Below are positions 50,868 to 59,933 of a stretch of DNA of 64,000 nt, piece after piece (the first letter of the stretch is position 1; the number at the start of each line of letters is the position of its first letter). The position numbers were made by a program, and so were the translations under genes. Origin of the DNA: an uncultured Anaeromusa sp. (GTDB lineage: Bacteria; Bacillota; Negativicutes; Anaeromusales; Anaeromusaceae); the NCBI RefSeq assembly GCF_963676855.1, contig NZ_OY781460.1:1961520-2025519 (forward strand). The letters are read 5' to 3'. The notes beneath the pieces were generated by a model. It saw only the letters and a list, made by a program, of their open reading frames with translations. It did no database searches and had not been told where the DNA came from.

Positions 50868-51427
50868 CTGCCCCATGGGTTTCCCTCTATCGTCGTCTTT
50901 GGCGGAAACAGTCTCTGTTGCGTAGGTCTGTTGTTTTTTTTGCGGCGAGTATTATTGTGTTTATAGGAATGCTTTTTTATTATATTATACCTTTTCGTGA
51001 GCGGCTGCTGGTTTTGGAAACGCAAACTAGGCAGCAAGAAGAAAAAAATGAACAATTGGAAAAATACGGCTTGCAGGATCAACGATCCGAGAAACTAGTG
51101 CTGCAAGAAAAGGATAGGTTGCTGCAGCAGAAATTACCTTCAGGGCCGGAAGTGGGTTCGTTTTTACTGGAAGTGGAACAAGCGGCGAAAGAGTCCGGCG
51201 TATCTATTGTGCAAATACGGCCTAGGGAGCTACACCAAGAGGCATCTTGGCGTCAAATTCCCGTGGAATTGGCGGCTCGCGGCTCTTTTCAAAACATGCA
51301 GCTTTTTTTGACGTTTCTAGGGAATTTGAACCGGCTGGCAGTCTTGCAAAGCATGGTTTTGCAAGAGCAGCAAGAAGATGTGCAGGCAAAATTTACTATT
51401 ACTATATACTGTGAGAAAGAGAATTGA
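50864..51427 (+). CDS. pilO: Type IV pilus assembly protein PilO
   Basis: A 187-aa bitopic inner-membrane protein with one TM helix (VVFFAASIIVFIGMLFYYI, about residues 25-43), a coiled coil (TRQQEEKNEQLEKYGLQDQR) and a small periplasmic domain. It forms the PilN-PilO platform. ATG 50864 gives a 4-bp overlap (ATGA) with pilN; ATG 50849 is a longer option with no better ribosome binding site. No PilP or PilQ gene follows; aroC comes next. Confidence 0.83.
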   Translation: MTAPWVSLYRRLWRKQSLLRRSVVFFAASIIVFIGMLFYYIIPFRERLLVLETQTRQQEEKNEQLEKYGLQDQRSEKLVLQEKDRLLQQKLPSGPEVGSFLLEVEQAAKESGVSIVQIRPRELHQEASWRQIPVELAARGSFQNMQLFLTFLGNLNRLAVLQSMVLQEQQEDVQAKFTITIYCEKEN

Positions 51428-51451
51428 AGCATAGGGCAGGAGGGCGCGAGC

Positions 51452-52606
51452 ATGATACGGTATTTGACGGCGGGAGAATCGCATGGACCATCTTTGACAG
51501 TGATTATGGAAGGGGTGCCCGCAGGGGTAAAGCTGGAAGAGAAGTTGATGCAACAGGAGATGGCGCGTCGGCAACAAGGCGTAGGACGTGGTGGCAGGAT
51601 GGCGATAGAGACTGACACAGTCCGCGTCGCTTCTGGGGTGCGTTTCGGGGAAACGATAGGTTCGCCGTTGACCTTGGTGGTGGAGAATCGGGATCATGCC
51701 AATTGGCTGGATAGAATGGCGCCTTTCGGAGCCCCCTCAGGAGAAGCAGTTACTGCCGTACGGCCTGGGCATGCGGATTTAACCGGCGTATTAAAGTATG
51801 ATCGTCAGGATGCGCGAGATATTTTGGAACGAGCCAGTGCTAGAGAAACGGCAGCGCGTGTAGCTGCTGGAGGGGTATGTAAACAGCTGCTAGCAGCATT
51901 GGGTGTCAAGGTTCGTTCTCATGTTGTCAATTTAGGTGGTGTGGAATCTTCGCTGCAAGGCATGGCGGCTTTTCAAGCTTGGCGGCAGCCGGACCCGCAA
52001 ACAGCTTGTCTGGATGAGGCGGCTTCGCTGGCTATGAAAAAGAGAGTAGCAGAGGCACAGAACACAGGCGATACCTTGGGTGGTGTGATAGAGGTCTTTG
52101 CAGACGGACTTTGGGCGGGCCTTGGCACCTACGCCCAAGGAGACCGGCGCTTGGATGCACGCTTAGCGGCAGCCATGGTTTCGATTCCCGCTATTAAAGG
52201 CGTTGAATTTGGTGAAGGTTTCCAATATGCAAACTTGTCTGGAAGCCAAGCGCATGATGAGATTTTTCATGCTGACGCTAAAGGCTTTTTTCGCCGTACT
52301 AATCATGCCGGTGGTTTAGAAGGAGGCATGAGCAACGGGGAAGTGTTGTGGTTGCGCCTCGTGATGAAGCCCATTCCCACGTTGATGCAGCCTTTGGCTA
52401 CGGTGGATTTGCGGTCTAAGGCGGCGGTAGATGCTTGCAAAGAGCGCAGCGACGTATGTGCTGTGCCGGCTGCGGCGGTAGTGGCGGAAGCGATGCTGGC
52501 CATTACCTTGGCGCAGGTGATCAGCGAGCAATTTGGTGGTGATTGCTTCCAAGACCTGAACCACAACATAACAGCCTATAAACAGCGTTTGGAGCAGCGA
52601 GCATGA
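51452..52606 (+). CDS. aroC: Chorismate synthase
   Basis: A 384-aa FMN-dependent enzyme that converts EPSP to chorismate, the last shared step of aromatic synthesis. The family signatures are GESHGPSLTVIMEGVPAG at the N-terminus, RQQGVGRGGRM, the FMN-contact region ERASARETAARVAAG and HAGGLEGGMSNGE. ATG 51452 follows GGAGGGCGCGAG. It starts the aroC-aroK-aroB unit, in which each gene overlaps the next. Confidence 0.97.
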   Translation: MIRYLTAGESHGPSLTVIMEGVPAGVKLEEKLMQQEMARRQQGVGRGGRMAIETDTVRVASGVRFGETIGSPLTLVVENRDHANWLDRMAPFGAPSGEAVTAVRPGHADLTGVLKYDRQDARDILERASARETAARVAAGGVCKQLLAALGVKVRSHVVNLGGVESSLQGMAAFQAWRQPDPQTACLDEAASLAMKKRVAEAQNTGDTLGGVIEVFADGLWAGLGTYAQGDRRLDARLAAAMVSIPAIKGVEFGEGFQYANLSGSQAHDEIFHADAKGFFRRTNHAGGLEGGMSNGEVLWLRLVMKPIPTLMQPLATVDLRSKAAVDACKERSDVCAVPAAAVVAEAMLAITLAQVISEQFGGDCFQDLNHNITAYKQRLEQRA

Positions 52607-53151
52607 GACGCAATCTTGTCTTAATAGGCTTTATGGGGACTGGCAAGACTACGATTGGCAGGATTTTAGGGGCAAGACTGGGGTATCCTTTTGTTGATAG
52701 CGATCGTAAATTAGAAAGCCAGGAGGGAAAAAGCATTTCTGAGATTTTTGAGCAAGAAGGCGAGGAAGCCTTTCGTGCAAAAGAAAAGGAAATGATTGCT
52801 CGTTTGGCACGCTATACAGGTACAGTAATTGCCACAGGCGGCGGTGTGGTTCTAGATGAAGAAAATGTGAAGCGCTTGCGGCGCAACGGAATTTTGGTTT
52901 TGCTCCAAGCTTCGCCGGAGGTTATTTTGGAGCGAACCGGTCGGCGTCAAAATCGGCCATTACTAGCGGTAGAAGAACGGGAAGAACGAGTAAGAGCGTT
53001 GCTAACTCAGCGTGAAGAAGTATATACGCAAGCAGCAGATGCAGTTATTGATACAAGTGAATGCGGGCCGCAGGAAATTGCGGAAAAAATCATTGAATTT
53101 GTAAGACAAGGAGGCTGGTTGCGTGGACATCGTAGAAGTGGTCACCGGTGA
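52603..53151 (+). CDS. aroK: Shikimate kinase
   Basis: A 182-aa kinase that phosphorylates shikimate with ATP. It has the P-loop IGFMGTGKTTIGRILG, the shikimate-binding DSDRKLE, ATGGGVVLDEENV and the lid with RTGRRQNRPLL. ATG 52603 overlaps the aroC stop by 4 bp. Its 3' end overlaps aroB by 29 bp. Confidence 0.96.
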   Translation: MRRNLVLIGFMGTGKTTIGRILGARLGYPFVDSDRKLESQEGKSISEIFEQEGEEAFRAKEKEMIARLARYTGTVIATGGGVVLDEENVKRLRRNGILVLLQASPEVILERTGRRQNRPLLAVEEREERVRALLTQREEVYTQAADAVIDTSECGPQEIAEKIIEFVRQGGWLRGHRRSGHR

Positions 53152-54214
53152 AAGAAAGTACGAGATTCATATTGCAGCCAAGGTGCTGGAACAAGTACCG
53201 GCTTTGTGCTTGCAAGCTGGTATAAAGGCTGGAAAAACGCTGGTGGTGACGGACGAGAATGTCCAGCCTTTATACGGAGAAACCGTAAAAAACGTGTTAG
53301 AATCGGCTGGATGGCAAGTGCGGTTGGCGGTTGTTCCGGCCGGTGAAAGTGCAAAAACCTTTAACTGGGCTCAGTGGTTGTATGATGAAGCATTGGCAGC
53401 GGGAATTGATCGAAAACGGCCTATTATTGCCTTAGGTGGTGGCGTTGTAGGCGATTTGGCAGGCTTTGTGGCGGCTACGTTTTTGAGGGGCGTTCCTTTT
53501 GTACAATTGCCGACGACTTTATTGGCGCAGGTGGACTCTAGCGTGGGCGGCAAAGTAGCGGTGAACCATCCGCAAGGCAAGAATCTGATTGGCTCCTTCT
53601 ATCAGCCGCATTTGGTGGCGGCTGATGTGGCGACGTTAGACACCCTGTCGGAGCGAGAGTGGGCCGGTGGTTTGGCAGAGGTTGTGAAATACGGAGCTAT
53701 TTTTGACGCGTCTTTCCTGGCGTGGCTGGAGAGCCATGTACTGGCCTTGCGTCAAAAGAACCGCGAAGAAACAGAGTACCTCATTGGCGTATGTTGCCGT
53801 CATAAAGCAGCGATTGTAGCGGAGGATGAGAAGGAAACGGGCCGGAGAGCTCTTCTGAATTTTGGCCATACGATAGGACATGCTTTAGAAAGCGCTACCG
53901 GGTTTACGCACTATATTCACGGGGAAGCGGTGGCTATCGGTATGATTGGAGCGGCCTATCTGGGGGAATGCTGCGGCGTGACGGTTCCTGGAACGTGTGA
54001 ACGGCTGGAGCGCATTTTAAAAGCAGTTGGTCTTCCCATCCGGAGCACGGTATGTTCTGCTGAGCAATTGGCGCCGCTGTTGATGCATGATAAAAAAGTG
54101 GCTGAAGGCACGCTGCACTGGGTACTGCTGCAAGAAGCAGGAGTGGCTCTAGTGACCAAGCAAGTAACTGAGGCGGATGTTTTGGCAGCATTATGTTATA
54201 TTTGTGAAAAATAA
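53123..54214 (+). CDS. aroB: 3-dehydroquinate synthase
   Basis: A 363-aa NAD+-dependent enzyme that cyclises DAHP to 3-dehydroquinate, the second shikimate step. Motifs: GGGVVGDLAGFVAATFLRG, QVDSSVGGKVAVNH, and the zinc ligands in the region including FGHTIGHALE and HGEAVAIGM. The start is GTG 53123, 8 bases after AAGGAGG, inside the end of aroK. A strong terminator follows 8 bp after its stop. Confidence 0.96.
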   Translation: MDIVEVVTGERKYEIHIAAKVLEQVPALCLQAGIKAGKTLVVTDENVQPLYGETVKNVLESAGWQVRLAVVPAGESAKTFNWAQWLYDEALAAGIDRKRPIIALGGGVVGDLAGFVAATFLRGVPFVQLPTTLLAQVDSSVGGKVAVNHPQGKNLIGSFYQPHLVAADVATLDTLSEREWAGGLAEVVKYGAIFDASFLAWLESHVLALRQKNREETEYLIGVCCRHKAAIVAEDEKETGRRALLNFGHTIGHALESATGFTHYIHGEAVAIGMIGAAYLGECCGVTVPGTCERLERILKAVGLPIRSTVCSAEQLAPLLMHDKKVAEGTLHWVLLQEAGVALVTKQVTEADVLAALCYICEK

Positions 54215-54221
54215 AAAACAG

Positions 54222-54268
54222 AAAATACTCTTGTATGGATAATTTTCCAAACAAGAGTATTTTTTCTT
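54222..54268 (+). terminator. Terminator of the aroCKB unit
   Basis: AAAATACTCTTGT (54222-54234) pairs with ACAAGAGTATTTT (54251-54263), followed by TTTC. It separates the aromatic/pilus region from the efflux genes. Confidence 0.9.
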
Positions 54269-54307
54269 GGTATTGTAGGAGGATTTTTTCTTTATAAGTG
54301 GAATCAA

Positions 54308-54341
54308 TTTAAATGTTTGCAATTATAGTTGTATAAACAAC
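54308..54341 (+). promoter_or_regulatory. Weak promoter with overlapping palindrome ahead of the RND operon
   Basis: TATAAA (54332-54337) could be a -10 element with TTTAAA (54308-54313) 18 bp upstream. It lies inside the perfect inverted repeat GTTGT-ATAA-ACAAC (54328-54341), a typical form for a MarR/TetR-type operator. No regulator gene is adjacent. Confidence 0.4.
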
Positions 54342-54370
54342 GTAAATAAGAAGTGGGAGTTGAAGCAAGG

Positions 54371-55504
54371 GTGACACGGAAGAAAAAGATACTCACGGTC
54401 ACGATTCTTGTTGTAGTCGCACTGTCCGCGATAATCGGCTTTCGGATCTACAGCAATATTTCGGCGAACAAAGAGCGGGCGGCTCGTATGGCGCAGGGAA
54501 AAATACCCAATGTCACGACCGCTGTAGTTGGTCGGCAAAATTTGCAGCCGGTGCTGATTTTTTCGGGCAGTTTGGAGCCTGTCTGGAATGCAGACGTATC
54601 CGCGAAGGTGGATGGTCGTCTCGATCGCGTGCTCGTAGAAGAAGGCGATCAGGTAGCCGCCGGAACCTTGCTGGCGCAAATGGATACGGCAGAACTGGAA
54701 GCACAGGTCATTCAAGCGGAAGGGAACCTGCTGTCTAAAAAAGCGGACTTAGAGCAGGCGCAGCTAGATTTACAGCGCATGGATTCCTTGTCGGAACAAG
54801 GTGCTGTTTCTGTCGCCTCGTTGGATACGGCTAGGACGAAGCGGGATTTGTGTATCGGACAGGTGCGTTCTTATGAGGGAAGTTTGGCTTTAGCCAAGGC
54901 TAAGTTGGACTATACGCAGGTTCGATCTCCCAAGGCTGGTGTGATTACCAAACGTTTTTTGCAGTCTGGCGGCTATACTAAATTGGGAACAGCTATTGTA
55001 ACGGTGGCCGACTTGACATCGCTGCTGGCTAAAGTAACGGTCGGTGAAGCGCAGGTAAGCGATGTAGCTGTAGGTAAAAAAGTGTCTGTGCGGATAGAAG
55101 CGTTGGGGAATCAGATATTTGAAGGCGTTATTGTGCGCGTATCTCCATCCGCGGCGACGGCTTCCCGAGCCTTTATGGCGGAAATTGAAATTTCTAATCC
55201 GACAGGAATCTTGAAGCCGGGCATGTTTGCTAAAGCGGAAGTGACAGGAGCGGCGCACCCGAATGCCTTGGTTGTGCCTGAAAGCGCGTTAGTTATGCGG
55301 GAAGACCAAAAAACGGTTTATGTAATCAATGCTGAAAGACGGGTGCAGCAGCGTTTGTTGAAAACCGGTTATATCGGCGGTGGTTGGGCTGAAGTGCTAG
55401 AAGGCTTGCAAGAGGGCGAACAAATTGTGGTTTCCGGTCAAAATAAACTGCGTGACGGAGCGAAAATTGACGCAGGCGACAGTGAAGCGGAGGCCGCCAA
55501 ATGA
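54371..55504 (+). CDS. RND efflux periplasmic adaptor subunit
   Basis: A 377-aa membrane-fusion protein (HlyD/AcrA type) that joins an inner-membrane RND pump to an outer-membrane channel. It has an N-terminal anchor (LTVTILVVVALSAIIGFRIY), the lipoyl-like domain with VLVEEGDQVAAGTLLAQMD, an alpha-hairpin (residues about 110-165) and a beta-barrel region. I chose GTG 54371; GTG 54353 is an alternative with a weaker ribosome binding site. The ATGA overlap with the pump gene shows that they are expressed together. Confidence 0.93.
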   Translation: MTRKKKILTVTILVVVALSAIIGFRIYSNISANKERAARMAQGKIPNVTTAVVGRQNLQPVLIFSGSLEPVWNADVSAKVDGRLDRVLVEEGDQVAAGTLLAQMDTAELEAQVIQAEGNLLSKKADLEQAQLDLQRMDSLSEQGAVSVASLDTARTKRDLCIGQVRSYEGSLALAKAKLDYTQVRSPKAGVITKRFLQSGGYTKLGTAIVTVADLTSLLAKVTVGEAQVSDVAVGKKVSVRIEALGNQIFEGVIVRVSPSAATASRAFMAEIEISNPTGILKPGMFAKAEVTGAAHPNALVVPESALVMREDQKTVYVINAERRVQQRLLKTGYIGGGWAEVLEGLQEGEQIVVSGQNKLRDGAKIDAGDSEAEAAK

Positions 55505-58500
55505 TCGAAACATTTATCAGGCGGCCAGTTTTTACCACCATGTTGGTGTTGCTGCTGGTGGTGTTTGGCCTGAGCTCCTATTCCGGTATTGGCTTAGACT
55601 TGTATCCGGACGTGGAATTTCCTATTGTTAATGTAACTGTGACTTATACCGGCGCTTCACCGGAAGAAATGGAAACATTGGTTACCAAACCGATTGAGGA
55701 TGCGGTTAGCTCGGTATCCGGCATAAAAACGTTGTCTTCCATTTCTAAAACCGGTACCTCGCAAATTACTTTGGAATTTGAATTTGGCACAGATCCGAAA
55801 ATGGCAGCCAATGAAGTGCGTGAAAAAGTTGCAGGGGTGCGAAAAAAACTGCCGGATCAGATTGATGAACCGGTAGTGCAGCGCTTTGACATTAGTGCGC
55901 AATCCATTATTTATTTCAGCTTAGCCTCCGATGAACGGCCGCGCCAGGAAATTCGCAAACTGGCTGTGGATATTGTTAAAGATGAACTGCAGCGGCTGGA
56001 TGGCGTAGGCGATGTAAATGTATTTGGGTCGACATTGCGGGAAATTCAATTGCGTATCGATCCAGCCAAAATGGAAGCCTATAACATTACGTATCAGCAA
56101 TTGGAAGATGCAGTAAATGCCCAAAACATAGATACTCCCGGCGGGCAAGTTAGCGCCAAAAGTTTGGAACTGACGGTGCGTACACTGGGGAAATATACAT
56201 CCGTAGAGGAATTGCGTAATTTGGTGCTGACTAATCGCGACGGCCGTCTGGTTCGTGTCGGCGATGTCGTAGAAGTTGTGGACAGTTATGCAGAGGAACG
56301 GGGCTTTGCTCATACCAATGGGAAACCTAGCGTCATGGTGGCGGTGCAGAAGCAGTCCGGCTCCAATACAGTTGATGTAGCTGAACGTGCGAAAAAAGCC
56401 ATGAAAGGCATGCAAGAGAGGGTTCTTCCGACAGATATTAATGTTACTATCGTACGTGACAGTTCTACTTACATCCGGGACAATGTGGAAGATGTCATGG
56501 TGTCGCTGTTATTCGGCGGCTTCCTGGCGGTTATCATTACCTTTTTGTTTTTACAGAATGTGCGGGCTACGCTTATTTCGGCCATTGCCATTCCTACTTC
56601 AATTATTGCTACTTTCTTTTTGATGAAGGTGATGAATTTTACTCTTAACAATATGTCCTTGATGGGGTTGAGTTTGGCCGTAGGCATTTTGATTGACGAT
56701 GCCATTGTGGTCATTGAGAATATTTTCCGCCACATGGAAGATGGTAAATCTCCTCTGCAGGCGGCTAAAGAAGGGACTCAGGAAATTTCACTAGCTGTAC
56801 TGGCGACGACGTTGTCCATTTTAGCCGTGTTCGTGCCTGTTGGCAGCATGGGAGAAGTTGTTGGCCAGTTCTTTAAACAATTTGGTCTGACTGTTGCCTT
56901 TGCGGTTACTTTTTCTCTCTTTGTGGCTTTTACATTGACGCCGATGCTTTCGGCTTACTGGTTGAAGGGCCATGGAGGCAGAGAATCGCTGCCCTGTGTT
57001 CAAAAGGTATTGGATCTTTGGGAGCAGTCTTTTTTATGGCTGCGCGACATCTATCGAGAAGTGTTGCGCTGGGCGTTGCAGCGTCCTAAAAAATTGGTGG
57101 CGATAGCTTTTTTGTCTTTGTTTATCAATGGTTTGCTGTTGCCTTTTGTAGGGGTTGAATTTCAACCAAGTTATGATTCGGGAGAGTTTTCTATTAACTT
57201 TTCCGCTCCTGCCGGTACGTCTCAGGATCAGATGATTGAGTTGGCACAGCCCTTAGAAAAAATGGTGTTGGAACTGCCTGAATTGCAATCGGCTTTTGTT
57301 GTGACGGCGGCTAGACGTGATCCTATTTATAAAGGAACTATCGGGGTTCGCTTGACACCTGGGGCGGATCGGAAACGTACAATGGACGATATTATGAACG
57401 ATCTACGGGTGAAAACTAGAAAGATTAAAGGCCTCAAAGTGGCGGTGGTGACCAATCAGGGCATTGGCCGCGGCGACAGCCGACCCGTGCAGCTTGGCTT
57501 GCGCGGACCGGAACTGGAAGTGCTAAACCAAAAGGCTCAGGAATTGGCCGATATGATCCGGCAACTGCCGGGGACGGCGGATGTTGATATTTCCAGTGAA
57601 CAGTATGAACCGCAGATCCATGTAAAACTGGATCCGGCTAAAGCGGGAAGCGTGGGGATTACTGCCGCCACAGCCGGCGATATTATTCAATTGGCTTTTC
57701 TGGGAGTTGTGACAAAAAATCAGTATAATGTAGGCGGCAATGATTATGATATCCGTTTGCGGCTGCAGGAAGGACGGCGCGTCAGTTATGACGATGTAGC
57801 CAACTTGCGTGTCAGTACAACGGCTAACGGTTCTTTTGTACGGTTGGCGGATATTGCTACCGTAAAAGTCAGTGCAGGGCCGACTCAGATTGATCGCGAA
57901 TCACGGCAACGTCAGGTTATTGTCTATGCCAACGCTGTCGGGATTTCCGCCGGTGAGATTCTGAACCAAGTCAAAGCCCTAATTCCGGACTTGAACCTGC
58001 CTTTAGGCTATAGCTATAAATTTGTTGGTCAGGCTGACAGTATGAACAGCGCTTTCGGGCAAATCAGTAAAGCCATTCTGCTGGCTGTTATTTTGATCTA
58101 TATGGTGCTGGCAGCGGAGTTTGAAAGCTTTGTGCATCCGATGACGATTATGTTGTCCCTGCCGTTTTCGCTGGTTGGAGCTATTTTGTCCTTGATGATG
58201 ACCGGCAAAACGATCAATATGATTTCTTTGATTGGCGCCATCATGCTCATGGGGTTGGTGACAAAGAACGCCATTTTACTCATCGACTACACAAATCAAC
58301 TGCGCCGGGAAGGCTGGGAGATTCGAGAGGCCTTGGTTGAGGCTGGCTCGGTGCGTTTGCGGCCCATTCTAATGACCACTATGGCTATGATTTTCGGTAT
58401 GCTGCCTGTGGCCATGGGAATTGGGGCTGGTGCGGAGATGCGTTCTTCCATGGGGGTTGTTCTTGTTGGTGGTTTGATTACTTCGACGGTGCTTACATTA

Positions 58501-58563
58501 GTAATAGTTCCATTGGTGTATTTGCTTTTGGAAAGCATGCGTTCCAAGAAAAATCAAATGTAA
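55501..58563 (+). CDS. RND family efflux transporter (AcrB/MexB type)
   Basis: A 1020-aa proton-driven inner-membrane pump with the two-fold 12-TM architecture and two large periplasmic loops. The proton-relay aspartates are in GILIDDAIVVIENIFRHMED (TM4), and the matching lysine in GLVTKNAILLIDY (TM10). The N-terminus IETFIRRPVFTTMLVLLLVV and GLDLYPDVEFP are family-typical. The substrate cannot be read from sequence; hydrophobic drugs or envelope lipids are likely. The outer-membrane TolC-type partner is not in this window. A terminator follows. Confidence 0.95.
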   Translation: MIETFIRRPVFTTMLVLLLVVFGLSSYSGIGLDLYPDVEFPIVNVTVTYTGASPEEMETLVTKPIEDAVSSVSGIKTLSSISKTGTSQITLEFEFGTDPKMAANEVREKVAGVRKKLPDQIDEPVVQRFDISAQSIIYFSLASDERPRQEIRKLAVDIVKDELQRLDGVGDVNVFGSTLREIQLRIDPAKMEAYNITYQQLEDAVNAQNIDTPGGQVSAKSLELTVRTLGKYTSVEELRNLVLTNRDGRLVRVGDVVEVVDSYAEERGFAHTNGKPSVMVAVQKQSGSNTVDVAERAKKAMKGMQERVLPTDINVTIVRDSSTYIRDNVEDVMVSLLFGGFLAVIITFLFLQNVRATLISAIAIPTSIIATFFLMKVMNFTLNNMSLMGLSLAVGILIDDAIVVIENIFRHMEDGKSPLQAAKEGTQEISLAVLATTLSILAVFVPVGSMGEVVGQFFKQFGLTVAFAVTFSLFVAFTLTPMLSAYWLKGHGGRESLPCVQKVLDLWEQSFLWLRDIYREVLRWALQRPKKLVAIAFLSLFINGLLLPFVGVEFQPSYDSGEFSINFSAPAGTSQDQMIELAQPLEKMVLELPELQSAFVVTAARRDPIYKGTIGVRLTPGADRKRTMDDIMNDLRVKTRKIKGLKVAVVTNQGIGRGDSRPVQLGLRGPELEVLNQKAQELADMIRQLPGTADVDISSEQYEPQIHVKLDPAKAGSVGITAATAGDIIQLAFLGVVTKNQYNVGGNDYDIRLRLQEGRRVSYDDVANLRVSTTANGSFVRLADIATVKVSAGPTQIDRESRQRQVIVYANAVGISAGEILNQVKALIPDLNLPLGYSYKFVGQADSMNSAFGQISKAILLAVILIYMVLAAEFESFVHPMTIMLSLPFSLVGAILSLMMTGKTINMISLIGAIMLMGLVTKNAILLIDYTNQLRREGWEIREALVEAGSVRLRPILMTTMAMIFGMLPVAMGIGAGAEMRSSMGVVLVGGLITSTVLTLVIVPLVYLLLESMRSKKNQM

Positions 58564-58581
58564 CTTTGGAAATACTTTGTA

Positions 58582-58632
58582 AAATTTCGACGTGCTTGGC
58601 AGGAAAGTCTCCAAGCGCGTCGAATTTTTGTT
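58582..58632 (+). terminator. Terminator of the RND operon
   Basis: The arm AATTTCGACGTGCTTGG (58583-58599) pairs with CCAAGCGCGTCGAATT (58611-58626) with one bulge and one mismatch, followed by TTTGTTT. Confidence 0.85.
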
Positions 58633-58657
58633 TCAATAATGTTATAAGGACTATACT
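58628..58657 (+). promoter_or_regulatory. Possible promoter of the first HD-GYP gene
   Basis: TTGTTT (58628-58633) and TATACT (58652-58657) are 18 bp apart. The -35 overlaps the tail of the preceding terminator. The start codon follows 55 bp later. Confidence 0.5.
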
Positions 58658-58712
58658 ATTTTAATTTCTCCATACGCCTGAAGAATAATCGTAGAACGTA
58701 GGAGATGTGATT

Positions 58713-59768
58713 GTGAGAATCAAAGAAATTGCGGTTGAATCCTTACAGTCTTCCATGGTGTCGGCAAAAGATGTGTTAGATCCAAACGGGCGGGTGCTTT
58801 TGGCGGCTGGCCGTTTGATTACGCCGGATTTGCGTTTGGCGATGCAGCGATATGGCGTTACCAAGGTGTATGTGCAGCAACAAGGCAGGGAAAACCAGCG
58901 TTTGGCTAGGGTAGAGCCATTGGTTTCTGGTGCGGCGCGCATACGTCTAATGCATAAAGTTCGCAGGGTGTTTAGGGCTTTTGCGGCCGAGAGATCCGAT
59001 CTGGATATGAAACAACTGCAAGAGCTGTCATATGCTGTGGCGGATGAATTGGCCAATCGGTCGCATTTGCTGTTGGCATTGGAGGATTTGTCTTATGTGA
59101 CAAATTATCTTTATGCACACAGCGTGCAAGTAGGCTTGATTTCCATCGCCCTGGGGCTGGCAATGGGCCTTTCTAGACAGGAAATGGCTATTTTGGGCAT
59201 GGGAGGCTTTTTGCATGATTTGGGAAAATTGACAGTCCCGGTCCATCTTTTAAACAAAGAGGGAAAGTTCAACCGGGAAGAATTTCTTCAAATACAAGAA
59301 CATGCGGCAGCAGGCTATCGTTTGTTGCGTAAAGAGAAGGAGCTGGATACCCGTGTGATGCTGATCGCGTTGCAGCATCATGAGCGGTATGACGGTAGCG
59401 GTTATCCTTGGGCCATTACCGGAGGGAATATGCATCGCTTGGCTGCGATTGTGGCCGTAGCTGACGTCTATGATGCTTTAACAACCAACAGAATTTATCG
59501 AAAACGCTTAAATACTCGTGATGCCATGGCTATTATCGGCAGCGGCGAAGGCCGGCTCTTTGCTCCAGAGGCGGTGCAGGCGCTGAAGAAGATGGTTATT
59601 CCCTATGGACTGGGGGAAACTATCAGCTTAAGTGATGGCCGTCGAGGCGTGGTGGCTATGCTGAACAGCACGAACTGGGCATTGCCAGTAGTACGTGTAG
59701 CTGACGGGTGGCTGGACTTGCTACAGGAAACGCAAGTGCGCATTATACATACGGAGCCGGGTCGTTGA
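58713..59768 (+). CDS. HD-GYP domain phosphohydrolase (putative c-di-GMP phosphodiesterase)
   Basis: A 351-aa soluble protein with an N-terminal domain of about 100 residues and a C-terminal HD-GYP domain. The catalytic signatures are complete: GGFLHDLGKLTVP near residue 165, ALQHHERYDGSGYPWAI and VAVADVYDALTTNRIYRKRL. Such enzymes degrade c-di-GMP and so influence motility or biofilm. I chose GTG 58713, with AGGAG (58700-58704) 8 bases upstream; GTG 58707 is too close. No membrane segment or known sensor domain is visible. A paralogue with the same layout lies beyond larBC. Confidence 0.9.
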   Translation: MRIKEIAVESLQSSMVSAKDVLDPNGRVLLAAGRLITPDLRLAMQRYGVTKVYVQQQGRENQRLARVEPLVSGAARIRLMHKVRRVFRAFAAERSDLDMKQLQELSYAVADELANRSHLLLALEDLSYVTNYLYAHSVQVGLISIALGLAMGLSRQEMAILGMGGFLHDLGKLTVPVHLLNKEGKFNREEFLQIQEHAAAGYRLLRKEKELDTRVMLIALQHHERYDGSGYPWAITGGNMHRLAAIVAVADVYDALTTNRIYRKRLNTRDAMAIIGSGEGRLFAPEAVQALKKMVIPYGLGETISLSDGRRGVVAMLNSTNWALPVVRVADGWLDLLQETQVRIIHTEPGR

Positions 59769-59783
59769 AGCGGCAGTCTACTT

Positions 59784-59820
59784 AAAACGCAGAGCTAAAA
59801 CAAAAGCTCTGCGTTTTTTA
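59784..59820 (+). terminator. Terminator after the first HD-GYP gene
   Basis: AAAACGCAGAGCT (59784-59796) pairs with AGCTCTGCGTTTT (59805-59817) across an 8-base loop, followed by TT. A clear rho-independent terminator. Confidence 0.92.
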
Positions 59821-59890
59821 GCTGTATGCAGACAGGATTTTATCAGTATGTGTACAATATAATACATAATAACCTTTTTCGGGAGCCGCC

Positions 59891-59916
59891 GGTTTCCGTG
59901 AAAGGCTGACTAGCGG
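59891..59916 (+). other. Possible structured 5' leader before larB
   Basis: CCGC near 59887 pairs with GCGG near 59913, enclosing the small stem TTTC-CGT-GAAA. TATAAT at 59858-59863 could be a -10 element, but no good -35 lies 17 bp upstream. I could not match the leader to a known riboswitch class. It is short, about 60 bases, and the function is unknown. Confidence 0.3.
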
Positions 59917-59933
59917 GATATAGGAGAAGGAAC

